Shown piece after piece: positions 62,205 through 64,000 of a stretch of DNA of 64,000 bases (positions within the stretch are counted from its first letter, which is position 1; every line of letters begins with the position of its first letter). Made by a program: the position numbers and the translations under genes. A model generated the notes under the pieces. The model ran no database searches. It was not told the DNA's origin and saw nothing but the letters and a program-made list of their open reading frames with translations. Source of the DNA: QALR01 sp900552255 (GTDB lineage Bacteria > Bacillota > Clostridia > Oscillospirales > CAG-272). The stretch spans positions 1 to 64,000 of the forward strand of contig DBFVEH010000009.1 in NCBI GenBank assembly GCA_048526005.1, written 5' to 3'.

Positions 62205-63159
62205 ATGAATAAACTGATAAAAATCAGAGATGTCACAGCCAAATATGATCTGTCCGCCCGCACACTTCGCTACTATGAGGATATGGGGTTGATTCAAAGC
62301 ATACGGCACGACGATTATGCGTATAGACTGTATGATGAGGCTGCCGTGAAACGGCTGGAGCAAATTTTGATCTTGCGGAGGCTGAATATCAGTATTCAGG
62401 ATATCGGGCGCATATTTCGTGCCTCCGGCTCCGAAATTGTCTTGGAGGCGCTGGGCAAAAAAGTCGGCGATATGATGAAGAGATATCCCTTTTGCATGAA
62501 CTCAAAGAGATCGTTTTGGATTTTATCCGTCAAATCGAGCAGGCGGATTTCGACAGGGAATCGGATGTAAAGCTTCTTTATGAGAAGGCAAAGGAGATCA
62601 AGACGCAGCTTGTAAATGTGGACTACAATGGGAATCCCTCGACGGTGAATCGCCTTTGGGAAGTCATGGAGAAGCTCGACAGCAAGGTGCCGGACATCAT
62701 GGTTGTCAGAATCCCGAAATTCAGAGCGGTGACGTCGGGGCTTGCGACGTTTGAAGAAATTTTCGGCGGAGGGTTCGGAGCGTGGCAGGAAACGCACGGT
62801 CATTTATTCAAGCCTGTTATTTTCGATTGTCCCGATTTTCTTTGCGGAAAAGACGGAAAGGCGGAATGGCTTTGGGCGGTCAAAGACGAGGTGACGGAAG
62901 CCGGCACATACCCATATGAGATCATCGAATATCCCGGCGGGCTGTATGCGGCTGCGGTCAGCATAGACGGGGACGGAGAAAGCCACAATAAAGTGAGAAA
63001 AAAGACGGCGAAATGGCTTGAAAACACAAATTTTGTCATCGACGGTGATCGGGACTGATGGGGCATATGGTTTACGTGGATGATGAAATCAGAGAAGGAC
63101 TCGGCTATCATCAGATGATGCTGTATTCACCCATCAAATTGAAAGAAGAGGAATCGTAA
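62205..63159 (+). pseudogene. MerR-family regulator with GyrI-like effector domain, two frameshifts
   Basis: Frame 1 (62205-about 62482): IKIRDVTAKYDLSARTLRYYEDMGLIQ, a MerR DNA-binding domain. Frame 2 (about 62483-63057): SLLHELKEIVLDFI, then an effector-binding domain with FGAWQETHGHLFKPVIFDC. Frame 3 (about 63058-63159): LMGHMVYVDDEIREGLGYHQ to the stop at 63157-63159. The 955-base span becomes 957 (318 residues) if one base is restored at each break, near 62482 and near 63055 (CGGGACTGATGG). AGAGGAGG precedes the ATG and a MerR-type promoter is intact. Either recent inactivation or assembly error. Confidence 0.82.
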
Positions 63160-63223
63160 AATCTCTCTCAGGCGAGCTTGTGGAGCGCATCAAGCCTTTC
63201 GATTATTCGATATATTCATAATC

Positions 63224-63256
63224 AAAAACCGGAACGGAAATCCCGTTCCGGTTTTT
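63224..63256. terminator. Bidirectional terminator
   Basis: AAAAACCGGAACGG (63224-63237) pairs with CCGTTCCGGTTTTT (63243-63256). It touches the stop codon of the convergent DUF218 gene. Confidence 0.88.
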
Positions 63257-63852
63257 CAGTTGAACAGGCAGAGCCCGAAATCCTTGATCCTGGCGAGCAT
63301 TTCGCGGATTTCGCGCGCCCATTGCCCCGCGTATGTGTAAAGCGCCGCGTCGGCGCCGAGCGCCGTCATACTCATGTCGTTTGCGATGTAAAGCGCGCGG
63401 TAAAGATGATATTTTTGTGTGACGATGACAACCTTGTGGAGGTCGTAAAGCTCTTTTGCACGCGCGACGGATTCATAGGTGGAATAGCCTTCGCCGTCGG
63501 TGAGGATATCCTCCTCCGCCACGCCGTTTTGAATGGCGTAAGCTTTCATCGCCGTGACCTCTCCCCACTCGCCGCTGTCGTCGCCTGAGAGCAGGAGTTT
63601 TTTTACGGCGCCGCTTCGGTAGAGCGCGATGCCGGCGTCCATCCGGTCGCGCAGCATGTCGGAAAGCGTGCCGTCCGCGTGGACCTTGGCGCCGAGGATG
63701 AGCGCCGTTTCATATCCGTCCTCCGGCGTGATCTCGCGGATCTGTCCTTTGGTGGAGCTTATGACCACGGCGTTCAGAATGAGCGGTACTGCGGCGCATA
63801 TGAGCAGAGCCGCGAGTATGATGAGAAGGATGATTCGTTTTTTTCGCTTCAT
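63256..63852 (-). CDS. DUF218/YdcF-SanA-like membrane protein
   Basis: 198 residues. One N-terminal membrane helix (IILLIILAALLICAAVPLIL), then the DUF218 core: ALILGAKVHADGTLSDMLRDR, LLLSGDDSGEWGE, ILTDGEGYSTYESV and VVIVTQKYHLYRALYIA. Relatives (SanA, YdcF) affect envelope permeability or bind S-adenosylmethionine; the role in Firmicutes is unclear. It begins one base after the mgsA stop, so the two are translationally coupled. Confidence 0.88.
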   Translation of the reverse strand: MKRKKRIILLIILAALLICAAVPLILNAVVISSTKGQIREITPEDGYETALILGAKVHADGTLSDMLRDRMDAGIALYRSGAVKKLLLSGDDSGEWGEVTAMKAYAIQNGVAEEDILTDGEGYSTYESVARAKELYDLHKVVIVTQKYHLYRALYIANDMSMTALGADAALYTYAGQWAREIREMLARIKDFGLCLFN

Positions 63853-63853
63853 T

Positions 63854-64000
63854 TTACAGTTCCTTGGCTCGCATGTCCACGTTCCGGCGGAAATTGATGA
63901 GCTTTCTCGTGTATTCCGTGTCCATGAATTTGCTGTTGATAATAAAGTCCGCGGTCGCGCGGTTGTTGGCGATCGGAATATCGAATACCTGCGCGATGCG
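63854..64000 (-). CDS. mgsA: Methylglyoxal synthase, C-terminal end (partial)
   Basis: The last 48 residues of a gene continuing beyond the window edge. The segment RIAQVFDIPIANNRATADF followed by IINSKFM matches the MGS C-terminal motif (IPMACNRATADF...SPLM in relatives). Methylglyoxal synthase converts DHAP to methylglyoxal, which could relieve DHAP build-up, including DHAP from rhamnose catabolism. The N-terminal catalytic part is outside the window. Confidence 0.82.
   Translation of the reverse strand, partial: RIAQVFDIPIANNRATADFIINSKFMDTEYTRKLINFRRNVDMRAKEL

Overview
The window looks like a chromosomal segment of an endospore-forming Clostridia-type Firmicute of moderate to fairly high GC, probably an uncultured gut-type lineage. 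The call rests on gene content. Sporulation genes are spread over the window: yqfC, yqfD, ylbJ, an alpha/beta SASP gene, spoIIR, sigK, and a SipL-like SPOCS/LysM gene. The order yqfC-yqfD-...-phoH-ybeY-...-era-recO is a typical Firmicutes arrangement. 2-hydroxyacyl-CoA dehydratase activase genes, feoAB and an RsgI-like ECF pair fit an anaerobic Clostridia. The species cannot be named from the sequence alone.

Layout. 1-9.6 kb: a hairpin-rich repeat, then guaB, a lipoprotein, a DUF1846 protein, a ThrE-type exporter, an Fpg/Nei-like protein lacking the catalytic proline, mgtE and a metallophosphoesterase. 9.6-17.8 kb (minus strand): yqfC-yqfD-glycosidase-phoH-ybeY-aac(3) pseudogene-era-recO, with about 850 bp of tandem hairpin repeats between era and recO. 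17.9-22.6 kb (plus): ylbJ, a small Cys-rich protein, mutS2 and a coiled-coil membrane protein. 22.7-30.3 kb (plus): rhaB, rhaA, a CapA-like protein, a double-SIS protein, a duplicated class II aldolase and a PRPP synthetase-like protein. 30.8-35.5 kb (minus): pncB, an AspT-type transporter and a GH78-type rhamnosidase. 35.6-39.3 kb (plus): a PTS-IIC-like protein, a DUF3343 protein with an EF2568-type cysteine desulfurase, and a TIM-barrel isomerase. 39.4-47.9 kb (minus): a split dehydratase activase, a six-hairpin glycosidase and an ECF sigma/anti-sigma pair. 48-53 kb: tRNA-Gln, an SLH protein, an SPFH protein with a polysaccharide deacetylase, an XRE membrane regulator and a cyclase-family hydrolase. 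53.5-59.6 kb: sporulation genes mixed with a Ppx/GppA phosphatase. 59.7-64 kb: feoAB, a frameshifted MerR regulator, a DUF218 protein and the 3' end of mgsA.

How they work together: rhamnosidase, RhaA, RhaB and the aldolase outline L-rhamnose release and catabolism, although the rhamnosidase lies in a separate convergent operon with pncB and a transporter. The sporulation genes cover several stages: SpoIIR activates the SigE pathway, YqfC/YqfD and YlbJ belong to the mother-cell programme, SigK is the late mother-cell sigma factor, SipL acts in coat morphogenesis and SASP protects spore DNA.

Most distinctive signals: (1) a dispersed, partly tandem repeat of about 405 bp made of consecutive hairpins whose arms change in compensatory fashion between copies; (2) two genes, aac(3) and the MerR regulator, that each become full-length if exactly two single bases are restored; (3) an Fpg-like protein with Leu in place of the catalytic Pro; (4) a fused aldolase whose second half has lost metal-binding histidines. 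Promoters and terminators were assigned by eye from -35/-10 spacing and inverted repeats.
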